A DNA stretch of 7,106 bases, from positions 801 through 7,906 of the forward strand of contig WQTY01000091.1 of NCBI GenBank assembly GCA_009786045.1, in the 5' to 3' direction. The notes below the pieces were generated by a model. That model saw nothing but the letters and a program-made list of their open reading frames with translations, searched no databases and was not told the origin of the DNA. Positions 6,000 through 7,106 of this stretch are shown piece by piece. How positions within the stretch are numbered: the first letter of the stretch is position 1; each line of letters opens with the position of its first letter. The DNA is from Pseudomonadota bacterium (GTDB lineage Bacteria; Myxococcota_A; Bradymonadia; UBA4248). The translations under genes and the position numbers were made by a program.

Positions 6000-6091
6000 A
6001 GTTGCCAGTTACCAGTTGCCAGATTAGCTCCAGTCTGGACACCGGACACTGGACACCGGCCGTTAGTTACCAGTTGCCAGTTACCAGATTA
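6000..6091. repeat. Heptamer microsatellite cluster
   Basis: Two 27-bp arrays (6000-6026 and 6065-6091) are built from the 7-bp unit CAGTTRC, with the variable base alternating G-A-G in the first and A-G-A in the second. Both end in CAGATTA. Between them, 6035-6059 is built from another 7-bp unit, CYGGACA, alternating T-C-T-C. The minus-strand gene's stop codon falls in the last unit of the right array. Degenerate heptamer arrays of this general type are known in cyanobacteria and other bacteria; their role is unclear. Confidence 0.8.
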
Positions 6092-7106
6092 ACCCTGGAT
6101 CTGGCTTGGGCGCATGGCGAGGCCTGCCTGATGCCTGAGGATGAGATAGTCCTCGCTGAGGGCAAAAGCGATGAGCTCTGGGATGCGCCTTGATTTGGCG
6201 AAACGTGCAGCCAGATAGGACGGATTGGCTTTGTCCGGGTTCCAGCCATCGGCGACAAGAAGCTCCGGGATCGAAGCTGTGAGTGAGCCAGAGAAGAGGA
6301 GCCCTGCGCGATCCGCTGTGGCGTAGAGGAGATCTGCCCATTTGCCGGCAGCGCTTTGGTGGAGATTTTCAGCGCCGACTTCGTCGATAAGGCGAGAAAC
6401 TTCTCGATGCGTTCCACGCAGGAAACCCTTGCCGACGTTTTCGGCGGCTTCGACGGTGTAGGCATCTGTTCCGCTTATGCCTCGCCCGTGGATGGTATAG
6501 TAAATGCCATCCAGGATTCGCCAGACCGCATTTGGCTCGAAAAAGACCATGCGTTCAATGCCGGTCCACAATAAGCCTGCGGCGTAGCCTGCCCAGTGCC
6601 GCTGTGAATCCTGCTTCATCGTTTCCCAGGTATCCGCTGAAATCCAGCAGTCACCATTAAAAACCGTAGGAACAGGTGATGTATCATGCCCATAGAAGCC
6701 CTTGATGCTGCTTCTGCCAAAGGCGGTTCCGACAGTCGCAAACAGATCGTTGATCAGCTGAGAACGCACGCGCCCCCCGCCGAGATGGGTGCGTTTGGGC
6801 AGAGCGTCTTTAAAGCACTCGCTGAGAATCGGCATGGCCTCGTGCAGGATGGGCTGGATTGGGCGAAGATCCTTGTGGACGAAGTGCGTTTGAAGAATGG
6901 TTTCTCCCAAAGGCCGGGCATCCATGAGTTTGGGCCGGACAGACTCGTTTTCGAGGTGCAGGTTGGCTTCAGGCACAAAAACCGAAGCCAGCTGGCGCAG
7001 GATCCGTGCTCTGTCATGGGCATCATTTCGCCGGCAGATATCGAGTGCGGCCCGATAGATGTCGGTCTGGAAGGGATCATGGACGAGGAGCTGGCAGAAC
7101 TCAAGA
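6089..7106 (-). CDS. TPR protein, C-terminal part, start beyond the right edge
   Basis: The minus-strand frame is open from the right edge (first full codon 7103-7105) to a TAA at 6089-6091, giving 338 visible residues. A GTG at 6976 could be read as a start, but the 43 residues before it are clearly coding-like, so the gene continues outside the window. Those first residues contain a helical stretch resembling a tetratricopeptide unit (FQTDIYRAALDICRRND, then ARILRQLASVF, about residues 12-42). The rest resembles the C-terminal block of large TPR proteins I know from myxobacteria-like genomes. Landmarks are a central NGDCWIS (150-156), YAAGLLWTGIERM (174-186), DRAGLLFSGS (265-274) and a closing FALSEDYLILR (314-324). 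In related proteins the central part looks like a metallopeptidase-type helix bundle, but no HExxH is present here. A scaffold or adaptor role is a guess. It converges on the phosphatase gene. Confidence 0.6.
   Translation of the reverse strand, partial: LEFCQLLVHDPFQTDIYRAALDICRRNDAHDRARILRQLASVFVPEANLHLENESVRPKLMDARPLGETILQTHFVHKDLRPIQPILHEAMPILSECFKDALPKRTHLGGGRVRSQLINDLFATVGTAFGRSSIKGFYGHDTSPVPTVFNGDCWISADTWETMKQDSQRHWAGYAAGLLWTGIERMVFFEPNAVWRILDGIYYTIHGRGISGTDAYTVEAAENVGKGFLRGTHREVSRLIDEVGAENLHQSAAGKWADLLYATADRAGLLFSGSLTASIPELLVADGWNPDKANPSYLAARFAKSRRIPELIAFALSEDYLILRHQAGLAMRPSQIQG

Larger units (their letters stand above)
5836..6088. other. Convergent intergenic region filled with small repeats
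   Basis: This 253 bp stretch lies between two converging genes (stops at 5835 on plus and 6089-6091 on minus). It contains no credible gene. It is unusually dense in symmetric and repeated sequence: a short hairpin, a GC-rich stem, a 20-bp palindrome, a G/C-run hairpin and heptamer microsatellites, each listed separately. None has a T tract, so Rho-independent termination is not clearly supported, although several stems could slow polymerase from either side. Confidence 0.7.

Noticed and set aside
5557..6042. A 161-residue minus-strand frame spanning the phosphatase end and the repeat region
   Set aside because: It runs through hairpins and microsatellites and overlaps the clearly coding phosphatase gene.
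5836..6091. CRISPR array
   Set aside because: The repeats are 7-bp tandem units and separate palindromes, with no regularly spaced repeats and spacers.

Overview
This is a 7.1 kb chromosomal-type window of roughly 50% GC or slightly above. It carries four complete genes and two partial ones. The gene content suggests a deltaproteobacterium-like organism (Myxococcota/Bradymonadota type). The main reasons are the TPR protein at the right edge, whose C-terminal block resembles a family I know from myxobacteria-like genomes, and a tandem pair of exported proteins resembling the LIC_10091 family of Leptospira and myxobacteria. This assignment is inference from protein style only.

Layout, left to right. 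(1) 1-1134, +: the C-terminal majority of a degenerate TldD/PmbA-like protein, open at the left edge. (2) 1135-1455: an AT-rich intergenic stretch with a candidate promoter and two adjacent perfect hairpins. (3) 1456-2808, +: a full-length UDP-glucose 6-dehydrogenase with all expected catalytic residues. (4) 2809-3013: an intergenic stretch with an operator-like dyad. (5) 3014-4072 and 4129-5178, +: two tandemly duplicated genes for Sec-exported proteins with a Rossmann-like core. (6) 5203-5835, +: a low-molecular-weight protein tyrosine phosphatase with an N-terminal extension. (7) 5836-6088: a convergent intergenic region crowded with small repeats (four hairpins or palindromes and heptamer microsatellites). 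(8) 6089-7106, -: the C-terminal part of a TPR protein that enters from the right edge.

How the genes may work together: UDP-glucuronate production (Ugd) and low-molecular-weight tyrosine phosphatases are both classic parts of capsule/exopolysaccharide loci, where the phosphatase counteracts a BY-kinase. The duplicated exported pair lies between them, and the second copy is only 24 bp from the phosphatase gene, so the pair and the phosphatase are probably co-transcribed. No glycosyltransferase, Wzx/Wzy or BY-kinase lies in the window, so the polysaccharide link is suggestive only.

The items most worth a second look are the tandem duplication of the exported Rossmann-like proteins, the altered metal motif in the TldD-like protein, and two related palindrome-plus-G-rich-hairpin elements (1386-1433 and 5950-5993) that may belong to a dispersed repeat family. 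I see no tRNA, rRNA, CRISPR array, transposase or phage gene.
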